Part shown: one piece after another, positions 23,371-33,633 of the stretch
Layout: each line of letters opens with the position of its first letter
Numbering within the stretch: the first letter of the stretch is position 1
From: Rhinopithecus roxellana
Lineage: Eukaryota > Chordata > Mammalia > Primates > Cercopithecidae
Direction: 5' to 3'
Assembly (NCBI RefSeq): GCF_007565055.1
Contig: NC_044552.1
Location: 149,997,859-150,061,858, forward strand
Length of the DNA stretch: 64,000 nt
Position numbers and translations under genes: made by a program
Notes under the pieces: generated by a model
Database searches by the model: none
What the model was told of the DNA's origin: nothing
What the model saw: the letters and a program-made list of their open reading frames with translations, nothing else

Positions 23371-24769
23371 TGCAAAAATGTTCTGAGCTGTTGGAAACCC
23401 TGTACAGCTGTACAATTCACAGCAGACCTGACTGCCTTGTGTGGTCCCGTTGGCAGTCCTGGGTCTGTCTTGGACTTGGAATACAGAAGACACACAGCCA
23501 CCATGAGCCACAACCTCTGGTGGAAGTAAGACTGCTGCCTGCAGCCACCGAGGCTGAGCGGGTGCCAGCGTCCAAGCAGGGCTGTCCAATCACGCAGCCC
23601 CTGCATGGCGGATGGGCTACCACGTTTCTTCACTTCTGCTTTTTTAACAAGAATTGAATCGCAATGAAAGGAAATTAATTGCATGGTTGGGGCAACAAAC
23701 CATCAAACAATCTTCAGCAGACTTTAGCTGTTGATTTATTTTTAGATAATTATTGTTATGGGGACAGACAAAAAGACACATTTATCAGAAGGAGCCAACA
23801 TTAGGAGCAACACCAAACTCAGGCAAAAAGATCACAGTGTAGTGAGAGAGGTGGCTCTTAGAGCACACTTTGTTTTCTGTGCACGCTTCATCCCACGTGC
23901 CACACCACGCCCTCCATATGGTGACCTCCATATGGTGACCGCATGCTGTGGAGATCTGTGCACCCCACCCAGGGAGTGGGCAGGAAAGTCAAGCATGAGG
24001 TCAGTTCTTGGGTCCAGGATGACGACGAGGCCCAGCCCTCCTCAAAGGAGGGGCAGGAGGAGTTTCAACATATGATGCTAGCGAAAAAACATCCCTCATA
24101 AAATAAAAATGACATAACAGAATGATGTGGTCCCGGTGGCTGAAGGGAGTTACTCTCTTTCCAAACATTCTTCCATGCTCTCGGGAACCATTAGTCATGG
24201 CCCATCATCTCCTGGAGTCCACCCTTTAATTAATTTGCTCTGCTGAAGGCTTTGTTAGCAAACATGACAGCAGGTTAAAAGAGGAAAAATAATTATTAGA
24301 GAATCAGTGCTTTCACAGTAACGCAAATAAGAGCTTATATTTGACAGATAACCTTTCACCAAATAGACAAGATCCACCTGACCACAGGAAGAGACGCGCA
24401 ATATCGTTTCACCTCCCTGGAGTCTTAAAAAATAAGACCAAATCCACAAAATGCCAAATCCTATTTAGTTTTTCAAAAGCAAAGGTGCTTAATTGTTACC
24501 TCTGCTGTCAAAACATGCTCTGCTCTTAGTTTTCCAATCTATATTGTCACACACGTCATTTCAAACTCTGGAAATCCTCTATGACATGCACCAAGAGGAC
24601 CTACCCTCCTTCAGGTAAATCGATGTTCATTCAGCTAATATTTCTGTGTAGCTTCTATGTGCCAGGCCCTGGGCTAGACCCTAGAAACACCAGGTGAGAA
24701 GACAGCACAGTCCCAGACCTCAGGATGATACTTGAGTTGCAAACGTCTCATCTTTAAGGAGGGAGCTGG
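23371..24769. other. Intergenic sequence, no gene recognised
   Basis: No coding gene or repeat family recognised. A perfect 14-bp tandem duplication, CTCCATATGGTGAC, lies at 23,912-23,939. Short open frames only. Confidence 0.5.
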
Positions 24770-24992
24770 GAGTGTAGTGCCGAAGGTTCAAAGCCTGACT
24801 TCCACCCGCAGCTCTGCCGCATTCCGGCTCTGCAGCTGTGGGCAAGATTCGGTCTCACTGCCTCAGCTTCTTGGTCTGTAAAATGGGGATAATAGTCCCT
24901 GCCTCACAGTTACTGAGGCAATGAACACGTTCATACCTATGAGGCACTTGGAATGATGCCTGACGCTTGCCAAGTAGTGAATAAATATCAGT
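24770..24992 (+). repeat. MIR relic
   Basis: Clear MIR order: 'CCGCAGCTCTGCCGC', 'CTGCAGCTGTGGGCAAGATT', 'CTCAGCTTCTTGGTCTGTAA', 'AATGGGGATAATAGTCCCTG', ending in 'GTGAATAAATATCA'. Confidence 0.85.
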
Positions 24993-24999
24993 TTTTCTT

Positions 25000-25025
25000 C
25001 ATCATCATCATCATCATCATCATGA
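25000..25025. repeat. CAT trinucleotide microsatellite
   Basis: About seven to eight perfect CAT units at the 3' end of the MIR. Confidence 0.95.
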
Positions 25026-25436
25026 TGTTCGTCGCCAGTGTAGGCTTTCCAGCATCGTAACTCTTTTCATAATATCCAGTGGAGTCCTGACGGCAAAGAA
25101 AATCTAGAAAGAAAAGCTGTACTAACATGGCTGAAGGGAAATAATTTCAACACTTCCTGTCCCGACCTGCAGGACAGTCGAACAGACCCTGGAAGGGGGA
25201 GTGGGAATGGAGGAGACAAGAAAACACAAGAAATGGAGACAAGACAAACAGCCTGATCAAGTCTCGTTTATTGAGTGTAGGGTCATGCCTTATATAGGCT
25301 GGCAGGGGAAGAGGTTGGGCCAGGGCGGTGATAGGGGCCGGGTCTTCTCAAATTACAATCGCGCATGCGCCGTGGGTTTGTACTTTTCCCGGGCGCGGGA
25401 TCTCGCCTGCGAGCCGGGGTTGCATATCTTCCTGTG

Positions 25437-25550
25437 CGGGAAAATGTTTGCGCGGGCGCGGGAAAGGTTGGCGCGCGCGGGAACAGTTTTGGCGCGCGCG
25501 GGAGAAACTTAGGCGCGCGCGGGAAAAGCTTTGGGCGCGCGCGGGAAGGG
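25437..25550 (-). promoter_or_regulatory. 21-bp tandem array with E2F-like sites in the LTR U3
   Basis: The core CGGGA recurs at 25,437, 25,459, 25,478, 25,499, 25,520 and 25,542 (steps 22, 19, 21, 21, 22). On the minus strand most units read TTCCCGCGCGCGCC or close to it. Units such as TTTTCCCGCGC fit the E2F consensus TTTSSCGC. The array lies 140 bases or more upstream of the minus-strand TATA box, where LTR enhancers sit. E2F binding is inferred from sequence only. Confidence 0.7.
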
Positions 25551-25559
25551 TTTATAAAT
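25550..25559 (+). promoter_or_regulatory. Plus-strand TATA-like box beside the E2F-like array
   Basis: TTTATAAATA immediately follows the GC-rich array on the plus strand, mirroring the minus-strand TATA on the other side. It could support antisense transcription out of the LTR; it also contains AATAAA, so its role is ambiguous. Confidence 0.4.
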
Positions 25560-25654
25560 AAAGAACCCGGGAATGCGCCCTCTTGTCTCCGCTTTGCGGA
25601 GATCAAGCAACAGAGGTCGGCTAATTCCGGGCCTCATGGCTCCGGACAACTTCC

Positions 25655-26949
25655 TTTTAAAAAGCCAAGTGCTTTTTTAAAATATCAGGCTTTATTTACC
25701 TGTCAAATGATTTGTAATTGAATGTGATTACTCATTTTTCCCATGAATGAGAAACAATGCGTATGTAGAAAGCAATCTTAAAAATATTTGTTTAAAAATC
25801 TAAATTTCATCCAATAACCCTGGAAGTAACTCTCAATATAAAATAAATTTCCAGAAACTTGTTACCATCCATGCAGAACTAAAGAAAGGATTCTCTCAGT
25901 TATGCCAATTTACGTGTGATAAGTAAATGGCAAGAAACTCCGTGAAAATGTGCAATGCTTTTCTGACGTCTGCATAAAAAATGACGAAGGGCGCTCTTGG
26001 AGTAAATAAATCAGCTTCTAGTTCCCCTAAGTAATAACGACAAGAGGCAGACAGCCCTAGAATCAAGAACTTAGAATCACTGACCCCTGAAGAATTCGCT
26101 GACGAGCCCAGCCCATTTACCATGTTAGTCTCCAAAGCCCCGACGTGACTTCTCTGAGGTCAGGGCAGCAGCCAGTGGACCCCCCTGGGCTGTTCGGAGT
26201 TTTGCAGACAGTCCTGCAGGTCTTTCTAAAGCTCAAAATTATTCTACCCTCCTCAGTAGTGAGCCCAGTCACAGTCTCAAAGTTTACAGTTGTTTGTTTT
26301 GATCATATTTCTGGTGCTTACAGGAAATTAATTTTAAAAGTACTAGAAAGTAACCCACAAATTTAGGTTTCCAAAGAACTGTACAGAAACTATTATATTT
26401 CAATCAACAAATCACTGGAAGTTGGGAGGTTTACGAAGCACTTTTTGTTTTCTCGGCCGGCCTCTCTCCCGCCTCCCCCCGAGGGCACTGCCACAGGGCA
26501 GCTTCCTCAGTGCTTTGACCTCAGCTTGTTTGTGCAGCCCGGCAGCAAGCCTTTATCTGGGGAATCTCCAGCTGTCAGAGCGCCAGCCCTGGACACAGCG
26601 AATGTTCACCACGAGAAGCAGCTGACCTACATATTCTAAAAGCAATGTAAGGGTTCGGATGTGTCAAGCCATTCAAAAGCCCTGTTTTCCATAACTTCAC
26701 CTTTCCCAGTCCTCACCATGGGCTGTTGAAATCTCTTCTCGCTCCAAACACCAACAGCCACGTTTGCCTCTCCCGTCACTCCAGGAGAATCTGCTGTGGG
26801 TAGTAGGTTGTTAGACATTCTCCTCCCACCGCCACTCAGCGAGCCCCTCAGTGCAGCAGTGAGATTCTGCTTGCCTCTCGACACCTTTCTGTGTCAAATA
26901 TGAGGCCGTGAGTCAACAAATACCAACTGACTTGAATTTTACTTAAGCA
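25655..26949. other. Intergenic sequence, no gene recognised
   Basis: AT-rich to about 26,400, then a GC-richer patch at 26,450-26,620. No repeat family or coding signal recognised. Confidence 0.5.
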
Positions 26950-27170
26950 GGCCGGATATGGTGGCTCACATCTATAATCCCAGCACTTTTGGGAGGCCTA
27001 CTGAGGTCAGGAGTTCAAGACCAGCCTGCCCAATATGGCGAAATTCCGTCTTGAGAATCGCTTGAACCCAGGAGGCGGAGGTTGCAGTATGCTGAAATGG
27101 TGCCATTGCACTCTAGCCTGGGCAACAAGAGTGAAACTCCACCTCAATCAATCAAGCAATCAATAAAAAA
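26950..27170 (+). mobile_element. Alu with two internal deletions
   Basis: Starts GGCCGGATATGGTGGCTCAC. The left monomer lacks the block between 'GGGAGGCC' and 'TGAGGTCAGG'. A second gap joins 'CCGTCT' directly to 'GAGAATCGCTTGAACCC', removing the middle A-rich region. The tail is a CAAT-rich simple repeat. Confidence 0.9.
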
Positions 27171-27943
27171 CAGGCCAACTCTTGACTGACCCAAGGTGAA
27201 CCCACTCATTCCTTTTCCACTCTCAATATCTTCCCTAACTGCCAACATTTCGTGCTCCTCAGTTCTGGAAAACAGAGACACAAAGAAAAAATTCAACCTT
27301 AGGAATAAGCAGAGGTGCCTCTGAGCTTAGAGGCCTAAAAAGAAAGTCACAAAAATGTGTAATACATCCAAGTAGAAAAGAGTCACTTTCATTCTCTGTG
27401 TTGGACATACAAACATATAAACACACGCTTGAATTTATCTTGTGTTAGACAATGTGGAAGTGCACACAGATCAGTGTTGGTGAACACGTCAACCTCACTA
27501 GGTCTGAGACTTGAGCCAAGAATTCAGTGTCACAGCTGCACCTGAGGGAACCACCAGACTGCTCACCTCCATCTAAATGTGTGTCCCGCTAACCAGCAGG
27601 GATGGAGCCATTTCAACCTGGCTCAGATTTTCAGTTCAATCTGCACCAGCCATACCATCAAATCATCACACTTTCCTCTTGAGGATGTTGAACGGTGGCC
27701 AACTAGTCTCACCTGGAGAATATATTTTAATGTCTCTTATGTTTAAGTGATTAGAAGAGGCAAAGAATAGGGTGATTCTAACAGTGAGGGCAAGATGATT
27801 GCCTGTTGCATTCAGTAGCTTGTTCCTTCCTTTTATTCTTATTTGAAGGGAGCTTTTTAGATGGAGCAATTAACATATTTCCCATTGCCTTTTCAAGTTT
27901 CCATCCCGATTGATGGATTTAAGGTGTTAAAAAAAAAATTTTC
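27171..27943. other. Unassigned sequence
   Basis: No recognised element or coding signal. Confidence 0.45.
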
Positions 27944-28232
27944 AGCCGGGAATGGTGGTTCATGCCTGTGATCCCCGCACTTTGTGAGGCCACGGCAGGC
28001 GGATCACCTAAGGTCGGGAGTTTGAGACCAGCCTGACCAACATGGAGAAACCTCGTCTCTACTAAAAATACAAAAATTAGCTGGGCATGGTGGCATGTGC
28101 CTGTAACCCCAGGTACTCAGGAGGCTGAGGCAGGAGAATCGCTTGAACCTGGGAGGCAGAAGTTGTAGTGAGCTGAGATCGCACCACTGCACTCCAGACT
28201 GGGCCACAAGAATGAACCTCCTTCAAAAAAAA
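27944..28232 (+). mobile_element. Alu (AluS-like), full length
   Basis: Begins AGCCGGGAATGGTGGTTCATG, complete two-monomer structure, short A tail. AAAAAAAATT on both sides may be part of the target duplication. Confidence 0.95.
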
Positions 28233-30169
28233 TTATCTAATGGTTAAAACGTCACCAAGATCAGAGCACAAACTACCACCTCTGCCTGAATGGGTGCTGC
28301 GTTTAACCTGTAAGCCTTCAGTCCTCACCACAAGGTGGGGCAGATAGACCCTCAGAGGGAGGAAAACCGCAGTCATAATTGAGAACATGGCGCATACCTG
28401 TGCGGCAGGAGGATGCCCTGTTCTTGGGATTGGCGTTGCCTGAGACACAAAGAACCTCCTCGTTCATATTCTCACGACATTCACGGAAAATCAGAAGCAA
28501 AGTTGCCAGGCTGAGGAGGACTCGTGGCGCAGGACTCAAAAAGAACTTCAAAACTATCTTGAAAATAAAAATAATTCCTCATCATTGCTCAAATAATTGA
28601 TATGCCCTACGCTTCGGTTGTCAGTGTTCGACATGGCAAAGCAGCAGGCACCAAAGGCAGTCTTGATAGAGACAAATAGCCAGCCCGTGATTCCAAAATG
28701 AAGACCTTGACCACAGTGTCAGTGCACAGCTGAGGCGGGTAAGCGTCGCTGGGGAGCCTGGCAGGGACTGCTCCTCCCACCCCACAACCAGAGAAGGGCC
28801 TGCCAGGCTGGGGGCCAGGGGGAGCGCTAGGGACACTGTGGGGAGGAACAGCATGGGGAGGGGAGAGGCGCAGCCCACTGAGGAAGCTGCCCTGTCGGGA
28901 GATGGGAGGACGGCCAGGGTGACAGTGAGGCTCCTCACAGACCAGGTGGAGTTGCCATGTGTCATTGATTATTAAACACACTGCATTCCCGACATTCTAG
29001 CCTCTCTGGAGTTGGGGTGCTTGTTATGGACGATGGGGAGGCGGTCGTGACTGGACATCCTTGCCTCCTCACGAGTGACCTTGGCCATGCTGCCGTTACC
29101 ACCACTGAGCCATGGGCTTCGCCTGGCAGGAGCCTCAGCCCACAGGAGAAGGGGCCTCTCAGGCACTCGGCACCTCGAAGATCAAAAAGAAGAGCCGCGG
29201 GGTGGGGCCCAGCACAGGCCCCTGGGCCGGAGCCTCTTGGATGAAGACTTCTGCCTTCCATGCACTCCAAGGTCTTGGCCCCAAGTTAAGAACAGGTGAC
29301 ATGGTTGTTACCCCATAACTTCTTCGCCAGACAGCCTCGCCCCCCCAGTGCTTCCACCCGTAAACTGCATAAGGTTCAGGAAACAAAATGTAAGTCCTGG
29401 TTGTTGGCTGAAAGCATTTGGTGGATGCCACCAGGTAAGATTGAAGAAAGTGAACATCAACACCTGCGAAACTGTTGTCAGGGTGGGAAGGAAGCCCTGG
29501 AGGCCAGGCGGGTGCTCTGTTAAGAAGTGTGTGTTGACCAAGCCTTCAGGGACACGGAGGACGGTGTGCAGAAACCACCCCTCACCCAAGATGATCCAGA
29601 CTCCGAGCTCCCCAGGCTGTTCCTGTTTTAGCACCGAAAGCTCCTCTGTCCCAGGTAATCCAGATGGCTGCTCACTTCGTCATCAGTGACTTTAAGAAAC
29701 GAGGACAGGGTCTCCCATCATGCTTCAGGGAACCCTTCCTTTCCCACCACTACTGGTTTGCTTTTTATGCATTCACAAGGATGACATCTGACAACCTGGG
29801 CCCAAATTAGCCCTTACTCCTTCTGTAAGAAAAATATTTTAAAAGTCTGAATGGTAAGAAGATTTGACTCAATTTAATTGGCACCATTTTTGTAATGAAA
29901 TAGGAAACTGGTGTCCGTCTCCCCGTCGACGGCTCTTAGACGCAGTCATGTGTAGGACTCACTCCAATTATCAAAGTAATTAGGGGCCGAGGAAGAAAAG
30001 ACTCCTCCTTCAGAGCTTTCGAACTACGTTACTTTAATTGAATATTCTCCTTTAGTCCGGGAAAGGGGGCACAATAAAAATAACAGACGTAGAAGAGAGG
30101 AAGAAAAGTGAAGAGATTGAACAAAAGAAGGTCGAGGGGAAAAATGCATTGTCCTACAATAACAACCAT
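28233..30169. other. Intergenic sequence, no gene recognised
   Basis: GC-rich in parts (28,700-29,300), with many overlapping frames up to about 124 codons on both strands. None shows a domain, and the stop-poor pattern follows base composition. Confidence 0.5.
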
Positions 30170-30320
30170 GACTAACATTAATACAGCCCTCTAAGGAAGG
30201 CATTGTTCCCCTCCTCATTTTATAGATAGGGAAACTGAGGCACAGAGGAACTAAGCCATTTGCATAAAGTCCCAGGTCTGAACGAGATTGGGGTCACACA
30301 CAGGCTGCCTAAAGCCAATG
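30170..30320 (-). repeat. MIR relic
   Basis: Reverse-strand MIR core: 'CCTCATTTTATAGATAGGGA', then 'AACTGAGGCACAGAGG' and 'AACTAAGCCATTTGC'. Confidence 0.8.
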
Positions 30321-30594
30321 CTCCCACCCCAGGAGTTCACGCCAAATGGCCCAGAAGAAAGTGTTCTTCCCCACGCCACTGGCTTTGTCCTGGGGGAGCC
30401 CCTGAGCTCACCTCAAAAGGGAACCTCCTCCCTGCTAATGGAGTTTCCAAGTCAATATTCAACCAATTCAATCAATACTTGTTACAGGAGAAAGCGGAGC
30501 GAAGCTTGTAATTGTCTCTCTCTTGTGGAGCAGATGCTCTCCTGACACTCCGTGCAGGCCTCACAGCTACTGTGGAGCAGATGATGTTTGCTCT

Positions 30595-30700
30595 CTTTGT
30601 GTATAAACAGACACTGGAGAGGTTAAATGGCCCAAATTTACAGAGGCGCTAAGTGGTGGAGCTGGAATTTAAACTTAAATCCATCTTGGCAAAGCCCAAA
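30595..30700 (-). repeat. MIR fragment
   Basis: 'GAGAGGTTAAATGGCCCAAA', 'GCTAAGTGGTGGAGCTGGAA' and 'TTTAAACTTAAATCC' match the reverse-strand MIR core. Confidence 0.6.
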
Positions 30701-30780
30701 TCTTTACATCACATCAGTGGTCTTCAGCTAGGATCTTCAAACATAGCACTCAGAGTGATGAGTGAGAAGATAATCACGTG

Positions 30781-31061
30781 GCTTGGCACGGTGACTCACA
30801 CCTGTAACCCCAGCACTTTGGGAGGCCGAGGCGGGTGGATCACCTGAGGTCAGGAGTTCAAGACCAGCCTGACCAACATGGTGAAACCCCATCTCTACTA
30901 AAAATACAAAATCAGGCATGGTGGCACATGCTTGTATTCCCAGCTAATTGGGTGGCTGAGGCAGGAGAATGGCTTGAACCCAGGAGGCGAAGGCTGCAGT
31001 GAGCCAAGATTGCACCACTGCACTCCAGCCTAGGCAACACGGACTCCGTCTCAAAAAAAAA
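30781..31061 (+). mobile_element. Alu (AluS-like), full length
   Basis: Complete Alu flanked by a 15-bp target duplication with one mismatch: GAAGATAATCACGTG at 30,766-30,780 and GAAGGTAATCACGTG at 31,062-31,076. The 3' duplication runs straight into the TG-rich microsatellite. Confidence 0.97.
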
Positions 31062-31071
31062 GAAGGTAATC

Positions 31072-31328
31072 ACGTGTGTGCGTGTCTGCATGTGTGCATG
31101 TGTGTGTGCGTGTGTGCCTGTGTATGTGTGTGTGCACATGTGTGCATGTGGGTGCCTGTGTGCACATATGTGCGTGTGCGTGTGTGTGCATGTTTGTGTG
31201 CCTGTGTGCCTGTGTGTGCACGTGTGCACGCGTGTGTGCTCATCTGTTTGTGGGTGCGTGTGTGTCTGCATGTGCATGTGTGTTTGTGCGTGTGTGTGTA
31301 TGTGTGCGTGTGTGTGTGCATGTGTGTT
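31072..31328. repeat. TG-rich microsatellite (interrupted)
   Basis: About 255 bases of TG/CG/CATG-type dinucleotide repeat. The long open frames on both strands (cysteine/valine-rich on plus, histidine/threonine-rich on minus) are artefacts of the repeat. Alternating purine-pyrimidine sequence can adopt Z-DNA. Confidence 0.98.
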
Positions 31329-32528
31329 CACTTCACTGGTAGTTTTTTAAAATTAGTGATTATAAAGATGAAACTTTTGACATAAACATTTACAGTTGAA
31401 AGACATTTTCATAGACTTTGGTTTTTTAAAGTCAGTGTTAAAAATTTTTTTAAAAGTCAGTGTTTGTCAACATTGAACCCACGTTAAGGGGATTCTTACG
31501 TGACTCAGGTTTGAGACTTCAGGCACCATTGCACCTGCCCCACGCGCTAAGGGCTGGGATTCAACGACTTCCTCAAGTGTTTGTGCAACCAGCCCCACCA
31601 TGCCAGGGAGAAGACAGACACGGTGAGCATTTACGGACCACCACCTCTTCGCCTCGTGGAACACTTCATTTGCTTTAGCTGAAGAACCTGGAAGTGGGTC
31701 TAACCCATCCCCGTGGTCACGTAGCAGCCTGTGGAGTCTCGGCTCCATGGGACCCTCTGCTTGGCGACCAACTTGTCCCCTTCCGGCCGGAGGCAAGATG
31801 ACCAAATTAGGAGCAGCTGCTTCCACTTCCAACATAACAACGTAGGAACATGTTGGGCCCACTGTGTTTCACAGGCTTGCAAATGTCTGCCTTTGTTAGC
31901 GGAGACGGAGGGGGTCAGCCCCCTAGAGAAGTGACGTTACAGTGATGAGCTTTATGTAGTTTAACCAAATGGAAGGATGACTGGGTGAGGTGTGTTGACT
32001 TAGAAACCAGTTTCTCCAGGTATACCAAGGCTCCTGAAAATGTGAGTGTTTAGCAACTATAGACATCTATTCTCTACAAGGCAGGCTTCACTGCTTTTAA
32101 AAGAGACCTCTCTTTTGAAGTCTCTGCAGCTTTTATTGTAGGTCGTCATGCAACACTGTTGACAAGTCCTCAGGCAGGTGCAAAGGACCTGCATTGAAGA
32201 CCAGAGCTGAGCTCTGGGAGCCCGGGGTGGTGGGGACCCCGAGTCCTTCTCTGGGGGAGTGGAGAGCAGCAGCCCGTGCTGTGCTGGCTACGCACTAGTC
32301 AGTACAATCTCATAAATGAGAGATTAGCCATCTGACAGCAAAGCTGAAGAATAAATCTCTGGTGTTTATGAGGATGTTTTAGAACAGTGAGTAATGCAGA
32401 AGTGTCTGCTCTTCTGAGTCAGGAAGACTGATCTGCAGGAAGCCACAGCTTACAGACACGAAAGCGAAGGACCATTAGCAAGCACCGATCAATAATACTG
32501 CCGGATGGGCAGCTTGTCCCCAGGTGGG

Positions 32529-32531
<3 letters not shown>
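31329..32531. other. Intergenic sequence, no gene recognised
   Basis: No known repeat or coding gene recognised. A minus-strand open frame of 131 codons at 31,467-31,862 has no recognised domain. Confidence 0.5.

Positions 32532-32569
<38 letters not shown>
32532..32569. repeat. Poly-T tract, about 38 bases
   Basis: Uninterrupted T-run not attached to an Alu or a recognisable L1. It could be the tail of a very short minus-strand retroinsertion or a simple homopolymer expansion. Its exact length is likely unreliable. Confidence 0.95.
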
Positions 32570-32570
<1 letters not shown>

Positions 32571-33398
32571 GCAATGCCTGGCAAGAGCTTAAAGCAGTCA
32601 CAAGAGAAGATGGCCTCATTTCTGCAAGTGCCAGAAAAAGTGCGTCAAGTAAGTCAAGTTTAAAATCACACCTAAGGTATGTTTCAGGAAGTGACTGTTG
32701 TACTCTGTAGGATATTAGCCTCTTCTCGGTTTTCTAAACCCTTCCTCATCAGGCCACACCCCAACTGTGTGGGCTGCAGTCAGACCTTGTTTTAGCCTGG
32801 GAATGAGAGTGGGCTACCAGACGCTCTGATAACTCCACCTGCCAGGGGCCACTGAAACGTGGAATTGTTGCTACTAATTCAGGATGTTTTCAGTAATTTG
32901 AGTCTGACTTCTCCTACTGTACAACATTTTCCCCTGGAACTGCCATTTTACACTGAAGAGGCTGAGGCTTAACAAGGAAATGACTATGGAATTCCTACCT
33001 GAAGCGAGTAGCGTAATTGAAAGTAAAGCCCAGGACTCTTGGGGGACAACATTTTCCTGGAACTCATCTCATCTGGGCAGATTTTGGGGCACTGAGGCTG
33101 TTGGAGGGAGGATGAATCTCCACGACCGTTCTGCGGGCTTCACAGTGATGTATGTGTTGTTAGGCCCAGGGGCTCTCTTTGCACATGGCTTAGAACGTCT
33201 GGACGGTAAATGCATCAAGCATCTGGGCTCCTGAGCAAGCCATGCCTCCTGGTCACAGGTGGCTGCAGCCTGCCGACCACCGCGTGCACAGCCACCCTTC
33301 CCCATCACCTTTGCCACTGCCCCGCCCTGTGCCTTTGGCCTTGCTTGTCCTCTACCCAGATGTCCTTCAATGCAATTGCAGGTGCTGAATATAGACTG
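32570..33398. other. Intergenic sequence, no gene recognised
   Basis: No recognised element or coding signal. Confidence 0.45.
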
Positions 33399-33633
33399 GA
33401 ATTGCTCCACGAAATCTCGTGACTTCACTTTGCCAAATGGAGACAGAGGTGGAGATTGCAACATCACTTCTCTAGGGAGGCTGAACCCTCTGCCTCCTCC
33501 TATAAGAAAGTCAGACATTTGCAAGCTCATGAAAGCTATTTAATTCATTTTGAGAAGTTGAATTGCTTCCTGAAGTCTCGTGACTTTACTTTGCCAAAAG
33601 GCAACAGAGGTGGGCAAAAGATAAATCATTTCT
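33399..33633 (+). repeat. Imperfect direct repeat of about 73 bp, 161 bp apart
   Basis: 33,399-33,471 and 33,560-33,633 share GAATTGCT.C, 'TCTCGTGACTT.ACTTTGCC', a GACAGAGG/AACAGAGG block and an ending CATTTCT/CACTTCT. Family unknown; this could be a local duplication or two parts of one repeat. Confidence 0.75.

Larger units (their letters stand above)
25158..25648 (-). mobile_element. Solo LTR of a type-D-like betaretrovirus (ERVK class)
   Basis: A 491-bp unit with short inverted ends (TGTCC...GGACA) is flanked by the perfect 6-bp repeat ACTTCC (25,152-25,157 and 25,649-25,654). A 6-bp target duplication is usual for betaretrovirus-like elements. Read on the minus strand: a GC-rich U3, a TATA box (TATATAAGG, plus 25,287-25,300), an AATAAA 20-odd bases further on (plus 25,267-25,272), then a T-rich U5 ending GGTCGGGACA. 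The U5 wording ('GACTTGATCAG', 'CTTGTCTCCATTTCTTGTG') resembles simian type D retroviruses and their endogenous relatives, from memory. Many CpGs survive, so the copy is young or has been unmethylated. No viral genes are present; LTR-LTR recombination has removed them. Confidence 0.85.

Noticed and set aside
25201..25721. Overlapping arginine/alanine-rich frames (77-118 codons) in a CpG-rich patch, read as a gene with a CpG-island promoter
   Set aside because: The patch lies inside an LTR with TG...CA ends and a 6-bp target duplication; the frames follow the 21-bp GC array.
28607..29434. Many overlapping frames of 75-124 codons in GC-rich DNA
   Set aside because: Open on both strands and several frames at once, no domain, no splice or promoter support.
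30999..31385. Cysteine/valine-rich (plus) and histidine/threonine-rich (minus) frames of 80-139 codons
   Set aside because: Direct translation of the TG-type microsatellite and the Alu tail.
32532..32569. Poly-T as the tail of a minus-strand Alu
   Set aside because: No Alu sequence on either side.
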